Source of the DNA: Streptomyces pyxinicus
Lineage (GTDB): Bacteria; Actinomycetota; Actinomycetes; Streptomycetales; Streptomycetaceae
NCBI RefSeq assembly: GCF_024753135.1
Contig: NZ_JANUGP010000037.1
Span: 1-61,464 of the forward strand
Direction of reading: 5' to 3'
Length of the DNA: 61,464 nucleotides
Shown: positions 23,879 to 31,535 of the stretch, piece by piece
How positions within the stretch are numbered: the stretch's first letter is position 1
Layout: each line of letters starts with the position of its first letter
The notes under the pieces: generated by a model
Database searches by the model: none
What the model saw: the letters and a program-made list of their open reading frames with translations, nothing else
What the model was told of the DNA's origin: nothing
Program-made: the position numbers and the translations under genes

Positions 23879-24709
23879 ATGAAGCTCCGCAAGGTCACCG
23901 CCGCCTCGGCCGTCCTCCTCGCCCTCTCCGTGACCGCCACCGCGTGCGGCGGCGACAAGGACGACACGTCCTCCGGTGACGGCAAGAAGATCACCATCGG
24001 CATCAAGTTCGACCAGCCGGGCATCGGCCAGAAGACCCCGCAGGGCTACTCGGGCTTCGACGTGGACGTCGCCACCTATGTCGCCAAGAAGCTCGGTTAC
24101 AGCGCCGACCAGATCGAGTGGAAGGAGTCGAAGAGCGCGGACCGCGAGACGATGCTCAAGCGTGGCGACGTCGACTTCATCGCCGCCTCCTACTCGATCA
24201 CCCCGGAGCGCCAGAAGCTGGTGGACTTCGCCGGTCCCTACCTGCTGGCCCACCAGGACGTGCTCGTGCGCGCCGACGACGACTCGATCAAGACCGCGTC
24301 CGACCTGAACAACAAGAAGCTCTGTTCGGTCACCGGCTCCACCTCCGCGCAGAACGTCAAGGACAAGCTGGCTCCGAAGGCGCAGCTCCAGGAGTACCCC
24401 ACCTACTCGGCGTGCCTGACGGGTCTCCAGAACAAGGCGATCGACGCCCTGACCACCGACGACTCGATCCTCGCGGGTTACGCCGCCCAGGCCCAGTTCA
24501 AGGGCAAGTTCAAGCTCGGCGGCCTGAAGATGACCAACGAGAACTACGGCATCGGCGTCAAGAAGGGCAGCGACCTCAAGGCCAAGATCAACAAGGCCCT
24601 TGAGGACATGGTGGCCGACAAGTCCTGGCAGCAGGCCGTGGACAAGAACTTCGGCCCGGCCGGCTACAAGAACGAGCCCGCCCCGAAGATCGGCGACATC
24701 AAGAGCTGA
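23879..24709 (+). CDS. gluB: Glutamate-binding lipoprotein
   Basis: The extracellular receptor of the importer, 276 residues. The signal peptide ends in a lipobox with ATAC at about residue 22, so the mature protein is a lipid-anchored binding protein. The type-3 solute-binding fold shows in GFDVDVATYVAKKLGY, FIAASYSITPERQKLVDFAGPY and KLCSVTGSTSAQNVKD. ATG at 23879 follows AAAGGA. A hairpin in the gap to gluC may raise its expression over the membrane subunits. Confidence 0.95.
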   Translation: MKLRKVTAASAVLLALSVTATACGGDKDDTSSGDGKKITIGIKFDQPGIGQKTPQGYSGFDVDVATYVAKKLGYSADQIEWKESKSADRETMLKRGDVDFIAASYSITPERQKLVDFAGPYLLAHQDVLVRADDDSIKTASDLNNKKLCSVTGSTSAQNVKDKLAPKAQLQEYPTYSACLTGLQNKAIDALTTDDSILAGYAAQAQFKGKFKLGGLKMTNENYGIGVKKGSDLKAKINKALEDMVADKSWQQAVDKNFGPAGYKNEPAPKIGDIKS

Positions 24710-24722
24710 GGCAACGCCCGGC

Positions 24723-24752
24723 GGGTGCGCCGTCCGTGAGGGCGGCGCACCC
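24723..24752 (+). terminator. Intercistronic hairpin between gluB and gluC
   Basis: A perfect 10-base-pair stem, GGGTGCGCCG (24723-24732) with CGGCGCACCC (24743-24752), loop of 10. It starts 13 bases after the gluB stop and lies inside the operon. It is more likely a partial terminator or 3'-end stabiliser than a full stop. Confidence 0.7.
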
Positions 24753-24784
24753 GGGCATCCCTACACGCGGAAGCACGGGAGATC

Positions 24785-25453
24785 GTGTTCGACTTTCTTG
24801 ACGGTTACGACGTACTGGGCGCCTTCTGGACGACGGTACAGCTCACCCTGCTGGCCGCCGCGGGCTCCCTGATCTGGGGCACGCTGCTGGCCGCCATGCG
24901 CGTGGGCCCGGTGCCGCTGATGCGCGGCTTCGGCACCGCCTACGTGAACATCGTGCGGAACATCCCGCTCACGGTGATCATCCTGTTCTCGTCGCTCGGC
25001 CTGTACTCGACGCTGGGCATCAGCCTCGGCGCCGGTGACATCGTGAAGACGGCCAACTTCCGGCTGGCGGTGCTCGGTCTGATCGTCTACACCTCGGCTT
25101 TCGTGTGCGAGGCGATCCGGTCCGGCATCAACACGGTGCCGGTGGGCCAGGCGGAGGCCGCGCGGGCCCTCGGACTGAGCTTCACCCAGGTGCTGTTCGT
25201 GGTCGTCCTGCCGCAGGCCTTCCGCGCGGCCGTCGGCCCGCTGACCAACGTACTGATCGCCCTGACCAAGAACACGACGGTGGCGGCGGCGATCGGTGTC
25301 GGCGAAGCGGCACTGCTGATGAAGGACATGGTCGAGAAGGAAGCACAGCTCCTCCTGATCTCCGCGATCATCGCGTTCGGCTTCTGCTGCCTCACCCTGC
25401 CGACCGGTCTGATCCTCGGCTGGGTGGGCAAGAAGGTGGCGGTGAAGCGATGA
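24785..25453 (+). CDS. gluC: Glutamate ABC importer, permease 1
   Basis: A 222-residue permease of the HisM/GltJ type, with about five membrane helices. The coupling loop (EAA motif) reads GQAEAARALGLSFTQVLFVVVLPQAFR, here best recognised by EAARALGLS and LPQAFR (about residues 122-142), which contacts GluA. The start is GTG at 24785 after GGGAG. Its TGA overlaps the ATG of gluD (ATGA at 25450-25453), so the two permeases are translationally coupled and probably form a heterodimer. Confidence 0.94.
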   Translation: MFDFLDGYDVLGAFWTTVQLTLLAAAGSLIWGTLLAAMRVGPVPLMRGFGTAYVNIVRNIPLTVIILFSSLGLYSTLGISLGAGDIVKTANFRLAVLGLIVYTSAFVCEAIRSGINTVPVGQAEAARALGLSFTQVLFVVVLPQAFRAAVGPLTNVLIALTKNTTVAAAIGVGEAALLMKDMVEKEAQLLLISAIIAFGFCCLTLPTGLILGWVGKKVAVKR

Positions 25454-26343
25454 GCTCGCTCCTGTACGACTCCCAGGGACCGCGCGCCAAACAGCGCAAC
25501 GTCCTCTACACGGTCCTCTTCATAGCCGCGCTCGCGGCCGTCCTCTGGTGGCTCTACACGGCCCTGGACGAGAAGCACCAGCTCGACTGGGTGCTGTGGA
25601 AGCCGTACCTCGGCAGCACCGAGGCCTACTCGGCCTACATCTGGCCCGGCCTGCAGAACACGCTCAAGGCGGCGGCGCTCGCGATGATCATCGCACTGCC
25701 GCTCGGTGCCGTCCTCGGCATCGCCCGTCTCTCGGACCACGCGTGGGTGCGGGTTCCGGCGGGGGTCGTCGTGGAGTTCTTCCGCGCGATCCCGGTGCTG
25801 GTACTGATGATCTTCGGACTGGCGCTCTACTCCCAGTACACCGACGTCAGCTCCGACGACCGGCCGCTCTACGCCGTCGTCACCGGCCTGGTCCTCTACA
25901 ACGCCTCCGTGCTCGCCGAGATCGTCCGCGCCGGCATCCTCGCCCTGCCGAAGGGCCAGTCCGAGGCGGCCATGGCGATCGGGCTGCGCAAGAGCCAGGG
26001 GATGCGGCTCATCCTGCTGCCGCAGGCGGTCACCGCGATGCTCCCGGCGATCGTCAGCCAGCTCGTGGTGATCGTGAAGGACACCGCGCTCGGCGGCGCC
26101 GTCCTGACTTTCCCCGAACTGCTCGCCGCCGCGAACACGATGAGCGGCTACTACGGCGCCAACACCATCGCCTCCTTCACGGTCGTCGCCGTCATCTACG
26201 TGGTCATCAACTTCTCGCTGACCTCGTTCGCGAGCTGGCTGGAGGGCCGGCTGCGCCGCGGCAAGAAGTCGACCGGCGCGGTGCTGGGGGCGCAGGACGT
26301 GGCGGACATCGCGGGTACGGCCGCCACGGGAGCGGGGAGGTGA
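25450..26343 (+). CDS. gluD: Glutamate ABC importer, permease 2
   Basis: The second permease, 297 residues. It has an N-terminal cytoplasmic segment and helix (VLYTVLFIAALAAVLWWLY), an extracellular loop of about 35 residues, then a five-helix permease core with the EAA-type loop around SEAAMAIGLRKSQGMRLILLP (residue about 175 onwards; EAAMAIGLRKS and LLPQAV are the key parts). The C-terminus is basic and then Ala-rich. It overlaps gluC by four bases. A strong terminator hairpin begins 28 bases after the stop, closing the operon. Confidence 0.94.
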   Translation: MSSLLYDSQGPRAKQRNVLYTVLFIAALAAVLWWLYTALDEKHQLDWVLWKPYLGSTEAYSAYIWPGLQNTLKAAALAMIIALPLGAVLGIARLSDHAWVRVPAGVVVEFFRAIPVLVLMIFGLALYSQYTDVSSDDRPLYAVVTGLVLYNASVLAEIVRAGILALPKGQSEAAMAIGLRKSQGMRLILLPQAVTAMLPAIVSQLVVIVKDTALGGAVLTFPELLAAANTMSGYYGANTIASFTVVAVIYVVINFSLTSFASWLEGRLRRGKKSTGAVLGAQDVADIAGTAATGAGR

Positions 26344-26370
26344 CTCCCCCTCAAGTCATATGAATGGGCC

Positions 26371-26400
26371 GGAGGCAGTGGCGTGATCGCCACTGCCTCC
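26371..26400 (+). terminator. Terminator of the gluABCD operon
   Basis: A perfect 13-base-pair stem GGAGGCAGTGGCG / CGCCACTGCCTCC (26371-26383 and 26388-26400) with the 4-base loop TGAT, shortly after gluD. No T-run follows. Confidence 0.85.
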
Positions 26401-26406
26401 GTTCGC

Positions 26407-26436
26407 TTGACGCAAACTCTGCCAATGGGTTGCATA
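26407..26436 (+). promoter_or_regulatory. Candidate promoter of the FAD monooxygenase gene
   Basis: TTGACG (26407-26412) is followed, after 18 bases, by TGCATA (26431-26436). The pair lies between the gluD terminator and the GTG start at 26520, giving a leader of about 75 bases. The -10 is a poor match, so this is tentative. Confidence 0.4.
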
Positions 26437-26519
26437 CGTTTCGTGATCGTGCACCCCGCTCCACCTTCCTGTTCACTTGTCCCCGTCAGGGCATCGCTGC
26501 GAGCGGGGAGCGCCACATC

Positions 26520-28139
26520 GTGGATCCGGTGATCATCGTCGGAGCGGGACCCGTCGGGCTCACGCTCGCCCTGGCGCTGGCCCGGCAGGATGTGCCGACC
26601 GTCGTCCTGGACGAGGGCCCCGGCAAGGACGAGCCCCGCCCCGCGCGCACCGTCGTCCTGCGCGAGGACACGACCGCCCTGCTGGAGCGGCTGACCGGAG
26701 CGGACCTCGGCGAGCTGGGGGCGCGCTGGGCCGGATGGCGGTCGCTGCGGCGCAAGCAGGTGATCAGCGAGGTCGTCTTCGGCGAGGACGGTCCGGATGC
26801 CCCGCTGCATCTCGCCCAGCACGTCCTCACGGACGCCCTGCGCACGGCCGTCGCGGCCCAGCCGCTGGTGAAGATGGCGGTGGACAGCCGCGTGGACGCG
26901 ATCGAGCAGGAGCGTTCCGGCGTCACCGCGCACACCCGGGGCCCCGGCGGCACCTGGTGGCGCGGCAGTCACCTGGTCGGCTGCGACGGCACCCGCTCCA
27001 CGGTCCGCAAGCTCCAGGACATCCGCTTCCCGGGCCGTACGGCGGTGGAACGGCACGCCGTCGCCGCGCTGCGGGTGGAACTTCCGTTCGAGGGGCACGC
27101 GTTGCTCCACCGGATGCCGCCGTGGCGGCAGTCCGGACCCTCGGCCGCGGAGATCACCGCCCGTCCCCTCCCCGACGGGGTGTGGCGGCTGGACTGGCTG
27201 CTGCCGCCGGGCAAGGACCTGGTCACGCCCGAGACCCTGGTCGCCCGGATCCGCGAGACCCTCGCGGGCTGGACGGACGGCGCCACCCCGGCGTACGAGC
27301 TGCTCGACACCGGCGTCCACACCGTGCACCACCGGCTGGCCCGCCGGTGGCGCGTCGGCCGGGTCTTCATCGCCGGGGACGCGGCGCACCAGCTCGGCGC
27401 GTTCGGCACCCAGGGGCTCGACGAGGGGCTGCGGGACGCGGACAACCTCGCCTGGAAGCTGGGGGTCGCCTGGCACCGGGGCCCGCACGAGCCGCTGCTG
27501 GACAGCTACCAGGCCGAGCGGCGCGCCGTGATCGCCGCCCGGCTGCGCGCCGCCGACCAGGCACTGCCGGTGCTGCGCGGCGGGGGTGGCCTGCGCACGC
27601 TCATGCCGGGCGCCGGCCGGGGACACGACGCGCTGCTCGCGGACGGCCATCTGGGACGCGGTCCGCTCGGTGCCTCCGGAGGGTACGACGACTCGCCGCT
27701 GGCGCCCGGTCCTTCGGAGGCGGAGATCCCGGTGGAGACGGCGCCCGGCGCACCGGTCGCGGACGTACGGGTCACGGCGGAGGACGGTTCCTTCGTCCGG
27801 CTGCGCGACCGGCTCGGCCGGGGGGCGCTGCTCGTCGTCCTGATCGCGCCGGGCACGGGGGTGTGGGACCGCAAGCACTGGGTGTCCGCCGGCGTGATGC
27901 CCCGGCTCGCCGCCGCCGTCACGGCACTGCCGCACCCCGCCGAGCTGCTGGTCGCCGAGAGCTACCCGGGCGCACCGGCGCACAGCGTGCTGCTCGTACG
28001 GCCCGACGGTCACCTGGTCACCGCGTTCGGCGGCGTCCGCCCGGCCGACCTGTACGCGGCGGCCGAGGCGACGGGGGGAGGCACCGCGCGGGAAGAGGCA
28101 GAGGAAGAAAAGGCCGAGGCGCGCTCCGGCGCCCGGTGA
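26520..28139 (+). CDS. FAD-dependent aromatic monooxygenase (MhpA/PheA-like)
   Basis: A 539-residue class A flavoprotein hydroxylase. The dinucleotide fold is at the N-terminus (IIVGAGPVGLTLALALA), the CDGTRS motif that binds FAD/NAD(P)H is at about residue 158, and the second FAD motif is GDAAHQLGAFGTQGLDEGLRDADN at about 285 (key part GDAAHQ). The C-terminal 150 residues have the thioredoxin-like fold seen in phenol-hydroxylase-type enzymes, followed by a charged Glu/Lys tail. I chose GTG at 26520, ten bases after GGGGAG; the frame opens earlier at 26364 without a signal. The aromatic substrate is not evident. It is a single gene between the glutamate importer and the cysteine dioxygenase operon. 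Confidence 0.88.
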   Translation: MDPVIIVGAGPVGLTLALALARQDVPTVVLDEGPGKDEPRPARTVVLREDTTALLERLTGADLGELGARWAGWRSLRRKQVISEVVFGEDGPDAPLHLAQHVLTDALRTAVAAQPLVKMAVDSRVDAIEQERSGVTAHTRGPGGTWWRGSHLVGCDGTRSTVRKLQDIRFPGRTAVERHAVAALRVELPFEGHALLHRMPPWRQSGPSAAEITARPLPDGVWRLDWLLPPGKDLVTPETLVARIRETLAGWTDGATPAYELLDTGVHTVHHRLARRWRVGRVFIAGDAAHQLGAFGTQGLDEGLRDADNLAWKLGVAWHRGPHEPLLDSYQAERRAVIAARLRAADQALPVLRGGGGLRTLMPGAGRGHDALLADGHLGRGPLGASGGYDDSPLAPGPSEAEIPVETAPGAPVADVRVTAEDGSFVRLRDRLGRGALLVVLIAPGTGVWDRKHWVSAGVMPRLAAAVTALPHPAELLVAESYPGAPAHSVLLVRPDGHLVTAFGGVRPADLYAAAEATGGGTAREEAEEEKAEARSGAR

Positions 28140-28235
28140 GCGTCGGCGGAAGCGACTCGCGCACACGCCGGAGGCCGCTCCCGCGCACGCCGGAGCGTGA
28201 GCGCCGTGACCCTCTGTCCACATGGTGACAGTGAG

Positions 28236-28264
28236 TTGACCGGAGTGGGGCAGCGTGCTGTACT
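28236..28264 (+). promoter_or_regulatory. Promoter of the leader peptide and CDO-rhodanese operon
   Basis: TTGACC (28236-28241) and TGTACT (28259-28264) are separated by 17 bases. Transcription would start near 28271-28272, the same position as the GTG of the leader peptide, so the leader may be translated from a leaderless mRNA. There is no good ribosome-binding site before this GTG, which fits. Confidence 0.55.
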
Positions 28265-28271
28265 CCGGATC

Positions 28272-28358
28272 GTGACCGACACCTGTGTGCGCCTGTGGCG
28301 GAGGGTCCATATGGACCTCGTCCGCTATGCGGGCTGCGTGTGTCGCCCGTCCTGCTGA
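28272..28358 (+). CDS. Cysteine-rich leader peptide of the CDO operon
   Basis: A 28-codon open frame (GTG 28272, TGA 28356-28358). The middle reads LWRRVHMDLVRYAG and the last seven residues, CVCRPSC, contain three of the four cysteines. The pattern Leu-x-x-Arg-x-His-x-Asp-Leu-x-Arg followed by clustered Cys and Arg-Pro resembles the short putative leader peptides annotated upstream of sulfur-assimilation genes in Streptomyces. The stop lies 70 bases before the cysteine dioxygenase start, room enough for an attenuator or ribosome-controlled structure. The likely role is cis regulation: ribosome stalling at Cys codons when cysteinyl-tRNA is scarce would report the cysteine level to a cysteine-degrading operon. 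It is too short to be proved by coding statistics. Confidence 0.72.
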   Translation: MTDTCVRLWRRVHMDLVRYAGCVCRPSC

Positions 28359-28428
28359 ACTCGCACCCCCTTCTCTTTCCGGGCGCCATCGCGCGCCCGT
28401 TCCGCGAACGTTCTCCAGGACGGTGCAC

Positions 28429-28968
28429 GTGTCTGTCTCCTCCCCCGCGTCTGTCCCCGCCCCGGCCGTCGGCCCGGGCCCCACCCAGGCCGACCTCCTC
28501 GACTTCGTACGGCGCACGGCGGCCGACGCCGAGCTGATCGCCTCCCTCCCCCTGGACCCGGAGGGCCGCACCTGGGTGCGGCTGGAGGGGCCCGGCGGCA
28601 GCGAGGCCTGGCTGATCGGCTGGCCGCCCGGCACCGGCACCGGCTGGCACGACCACGCCGACTCGGTGGGCGCTTTCCTCACCGCCGCCGGCGAGCTGAA
28701 GGAGTACTCCCTGGCCGCGCGGCTGCCCACCGACGGCTGGAAGACCCTGGAACTCACCGAGGGCGTCGACCGCGAACGCCGGCTGCCCGCCGGGAAGGGC
28801 CGGTCCTTCGGCCACCACCATGTGCACGAAGTGCTCAACGAGTCCCCCGACCGGCACGCGGTCTCCGTGCACGCCTACTACCCGCCGCTGCCGCGGATCC
28901 GCCGCTACAGCCGCACGGGCCCGGTGCTGCGCCTGGAGCAGGTCGAGCGTCCGGAGGACTGGCAGTGA
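28429..28968 (+). CDS. Cysteine dioxygenase, cupin fold
   Basis: A 179-residue type I cysteine dioxygenase: iron-dependent oxidation of cysteine to cysteine sulfinate. The cupin iron ligands are the two histidines in GTGWHDHADSVGAF (about residue 80) and the later histidine in the HHHVHEVLNES region. The mammalian crosslinking cysteine next to HDH is Gly here, as usual in bacterial members. The start is GTG at 28429, eight bases after AGGA; a GTG two codons earlier is too close to it. The stop overlaps the start of the rhodanese gene by four bases (GTGA). The cysteine-rich leader peptide upstream gives a plausible control. Confidence 0.92.
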   Translation: MSVSSPASVPAPAVGPGPTQADLLDFVRRTAADAELIASLPLDPEGRTWVRLEGPGGSEAWLIGWPPGTGTGWHDHADSVGAFLTAAGELKEYSLAARLPTDGWKTLELTEGVDRERRLPAGKGRSFGHHHVHEVLNESPDRHAVSVHAYYPPLPRIRRYSRTGPVLRLEQVERPEDWQ

Positions 28969-29423
28969 GCGACGACCCGACCGCGCGGGGCGCGGACCCC
29001 GCCGCGCCGACGGCCGGTACGGCGCCCGAAGTGCCCGTCGGCATCGACGAGTTGCTGGAGCGGGTGCGCGCCCGCTATCAACGCGTCGAGTCCCGGGAGG
29101 CGCACGAGGCGGCGCGCGCCGGTGAAGCGCTGCTGGTCGACATCAGGTACGCGGCCCTGCGCGAGCGCGACGGTCTCATCCCCGGCGCCCTCGTCATCGA
29201 GCGCAACGAGCTGGAGTGGCGCCTCGACCCGCTGGGCAGCCACCGCGTCCCCGAGGCCACCGGGCACGATCTGCGCGTCGTGGTGATCTGCAACGAGGGC
29301 TACGCCTCCAGCCTCGCCGCCGCCTCCCTGCACCAACTGGGCCTCCACCGGGCGACCGACCTGGTGGGCGGCTTCCAGGCATGGCGCGCGGCGGGACTGC
29401 CGGTGGAGCGGGCCGCTCCCTGA
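28965..29423 (+). CDS. Rhodanese-like sulfurtransferase
   Basis: A 152-residue single-domain rhodanese. After an Ala/Pro-rich N-terminus it has LLVDIRYAALRERDGLIPGALVIER and the active-site loop VVICNEGYASSLAAASL, in which the cysteine carries the persulfide. The segment LVGGFQAWRAAGLPV is typical of the family C-terminus. GTG at 28965 overlaps the cysteine dioxygenase stop, so the pair is translated in a coupled manner. With the dioxygenase it probably handles sulfur released from cysteine or thiosulfate. Confidence 0.93.
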   Translation: MSDDPTARGADPAAPTAGTAPEVPVGIDELLERVRARYQRVESREAHEAARAGEALLVDIRYAALRERDGLIPGALVIERNELEWRLDPLGSHRVPEATGHDLRVVVICNEGYASSLAAASLHQLGLHRATDLVGGFQAWRAAGLPVERAAP

Positions 29424-29450
29424 GTACTCCGACGCGCTGCTCCTGAGTCA

Positions 29451-29580
29451 CCGGGTGCCCTGTGCCAGGGCCGCCGGATGCCCTGCGGCCGGACCGCCGG
29501 ATGCCCTGTGCCCGGGCCGCCGGGTGCCCCGCACCCGGGACATCGGATGCCCTCAGATGTCCGGATGTCCTCAGACGTCC
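29451..29580. repeat. Imperfect 23-bp and 18-bp tandem repeats at the recX 3' end
   Basis: Four 23-base units lie at 29451-29473, 29474-29496, 29497-29519 and 29520-29542, sharing the start CCGGRTGCCC (the last ends differently). They pass into two 18-base units, GGATGCCCTCAGATGTCC (29545-29562) and GGATGTCCTCAGACGTCC (29563-29580). The recX stop codon (29571-29573) lies in the last unit. The array fills the gap between the converging rhodanese gene and recX. Confidence 0.8.
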
Positions 29581-30413
29581 GGCTCCCCGAGGAATTCCGT
29601 GTCCTCCCCCTCCTCCTCAAGGGCCTGGCGGACGACGCGCAGGGCCAGCCCCTCGGGGTAGCCCTTGCGGGCGAGCATGCCGGCGAGGCGGCGGAGCCGT
29701 TTGTCGCGGTCGAGGCCCCGGGTGGCGCGGAGTTTGCGGGCCACCAGGTCGCGCGCCGTCTCCTCCTCCTGCTCGGAGTCGAGCTGCCCCACGGCCTCGT
29801 CGATCAGCGCGGAGTCGACGCCCTTGGTACGCAACTCCCGGGCGAGCGCGCGCCGGGCGAGACCCCGGCCGTGGTGCCGCGACTCCACCCAGGCGTCCGC
29901 GAACGCGCCGTCGTCGATCAGTCCGACCTCCTCGAACCGCGACAGCACCTCCTCGGCCACCTCGTCGGGGATCTCCCGCTTGCGCAGGGCGTCCGCGAGC
30001 TGCTTGCGGGTGCGCGGGGTCCCGGTGAGCAGGCGCAGGCAGATCGCCCGTGCCCGCTCGGCCGGGTCCCCTGAAGACTCCCCCCGCTCGGCCCTCGACG
30101 AGGAAGGGGCGCCTTCGCTCTCACCGGGCGCGTCCCCGAAACCGCGCCGACGACGGCCCTTTCGGCCGCCCCGTCCGCCCCGCCCGTCCGTGCTCGCGAA
30201 GCCTCGGCCGGCCGAGCCGCCCCCGAACGGCTCACCGTCCGTGTGGCCGTCGTAGCCCTCGTACCCTTCGCCGTCCGCGCCGCTGCGATACGGGCCGCCG
30301 TACTCCGCGTCGCCTCCGGCCGGGTCGGGGTCCGGGTGGCTCCCGGTGCCCCTCCCCCGTGGGGCACCGGGGGCGGCGTACTCGTACTCGGCCCAGTCGG
30401 TTCGTCGTGTCAC
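29571..30413 (-). CDS. recX: Regulatory protein RecX
   Basis: RecX limits RecA filament extension. The protein has 280 residues: the C-terminal 165 form the three-helix RecX repeats (CLRLLTGTPRTRKQLADAL, GLIDDGAFADAWVESRHHGRGLARRALARELRTKGV represented by DDGAFADAWVESR, and DKRLRRLAGMLARKGYPEG). The first 115 residues are an acidic and Gly/Arg-rich extension with a basic patch KGRRRRGFG, seen in streptomycete RecX and probably disordered. The GTG at 30413 follows the recA stop by three bases, so the two genes are co-transcribed and coupled. The 3' end is in a tandem-repeat region. Confidence 0.95.
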   Translation of the reverse strand: MTRRTDWAEYEYAAPGAPRGRGTGSHPDPDPAGGDAEYGGPYRSGADGEGYEGYDGHTDGEPFGGGSAGRGFASTDGRGGRGGRKGRRRRGFGDAPGESEGAPSSSRAERGESSGDPAERARAICLRLLTGTPRTRKQLADALRKREIPDEVAEEVLSRFEEVGLIDDGAFADAWVESRHHGRGLARRALARELRTKGVDSALIDEAVGQLDSEQEEETARDLVARKLRATRGLDRDKRLRRLAGMLARKGYPEGLALRVVRQALEEEGEDTEFLGEPDV

Positions 30414-30416
30414 GGG

Positions 30417-31535
30417 TCAGCTCTTGGCGGCGGCGGCCTTGGGCTTGGTGGCCTTGGCAGCCGGCGCGGGCACCGTCTTGGCGTCGTCGGCCGGAGTCAC
30501 CGCGGCGTCCGTGCCGGGTTCGGCGGCGGGCTCCTCCGGCCGGACGCCCACGCCCAGCTTCTCCTTGATCTTCTTCTCGATCTCGTTGGCCAGGTCGGGG
30601 TTGTCCTTGAGGAAGTTGCGCGCGTTCTCCTTGCCCTGGCCGAGCTGGTCGCCCTCGTACGTGTACCAGGCGCCGGCCTTGCGGACGAAGCCGTGCTCCA
30701 CGCCCATGTCGATCAGACCGCCCTCGCGGCTGATGCCCTGGCCGTAGAGGATGTCGAACTCGGCCTGCTTGAAGGGCGGCGCGACCTTGTTCTTGACGAC
30801 CTTGCAGCGGGTGCGGTTGCCGACCGCCTCCGTGCCGTCCTTCAGGGTCTCGATGCGGCGGATGTCGATACGCACCGAGGCGTAGAACTTCAGGGCGCGG
30901 CCACCGGTCGTGGTCTCCGGGGAGCCGAACATCACGCCGATCTTCTCGCGGAGCTGGTTGATGAAGATGGCGGTGGTCTTGGACTGGTTGAGCGCGCTGG
31001 TGATCTTGCGCAGCGCCTGGCTCATCAGACGGGCCTGGAGGCCGACGTGGCTGTCGCCCATCTCGCCCTCGATCTCCGCACGCGGGACGAGGGCTGCGAC
31101 GGAGTCGATGACGATGAGGTCGAGGGCGCCGGAGCGGACCAGCATGTCCACGATCTCCAGGGCCTGCTCGCCGTTGTCCGGCTGGGAGAGGATCAGGTTG
31201 TCGATGTCGACACCGAGCTTGCGCGCGTACTCGGGGTCGAGGGCGTGCTCGGCGTCGACGAAGGCGACCTGGCCGCCGGCCTTCTGCGCGTTCGCCACGG
31301 CGTGCAGGGTCAGGGTCGTCTTACCGGAGGACTCCGGTCCGTAGATCTCCACGACACGGCCGCGCGGCAGGCCGCCGACGCCGAGGGCGACGTCGAGCGC
31401 GGTCGACCCGGTCGGGATGATCTCGATGGGCTCCCTCGACCGCTCGCCCATGCGCATGACCGCGCCCTTGCCGAACTGCCGTTCAATCTGTGCGAGCGCG
31501 GCGTCGAGCGCCTTCTCGCGGTCGGTTCCTGCCAT
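30417..31535 (-). CDS. recA: Recombinase RecA
   Basis: The strand-exchange recombinase and SOS coprotease, 372 residues. It has the MAW motif region at the start, Walker A GPESSGKTTL, Walker B in LIVIDSVAALVP, and loop L2 region FINQLREKIGVMFGSPETTTGG (key part GSPETTTGG). The C-terminal 40 residues are Lys/Ala-rich with AAAKATKPKAAAA, an actinobacterial feature. ATG at 31535 was chosen as GGTGGAA precedes it; the frame extends to 31601 without a site. Transcription comes from an SOS promoter about 160 bases upstream. Confidence 0.98.
   Translation of the reverse strand: MAGTDREKALDAALAQIERQFGKGAVMRMGERSREPIEIIPTGSTALDVALGVGGLPRGRVVEIYGPESSGKTTLTLHAVANAQKAGGQVAFVDAEHALDPEYARKLGVDIDNLILSQPDNGEQALEIVDMLVRSGALDLIVIDSVAALVPRAEIEGEMGDSHVGLQARLMSQALRKITSALNQSKTTAIFINQLREKIGVMFGSPETTTGGRALKFYASVRIDIRRIETLKDGTEAVGNRTRCKVVKNKVAPPFKQAEFDILYGQGISREGGLIDMGVEHGFVRKAGAWYTYEGDQLGQGKENARNFLKDNPDLANEIEKKIKEKLGVGVRPEEPAAEPGTDAAVTPADDAKTVPAPAAKATKPKAAAAKS

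Noticed and set aside
26196..28838. An 880-codon minus-strand frame over gluD, the monooxygenase and the CDO region
   Set aside because: It spans three well-supported plus-strand genes and has no motif of its own; it is a GC-bias artefact.
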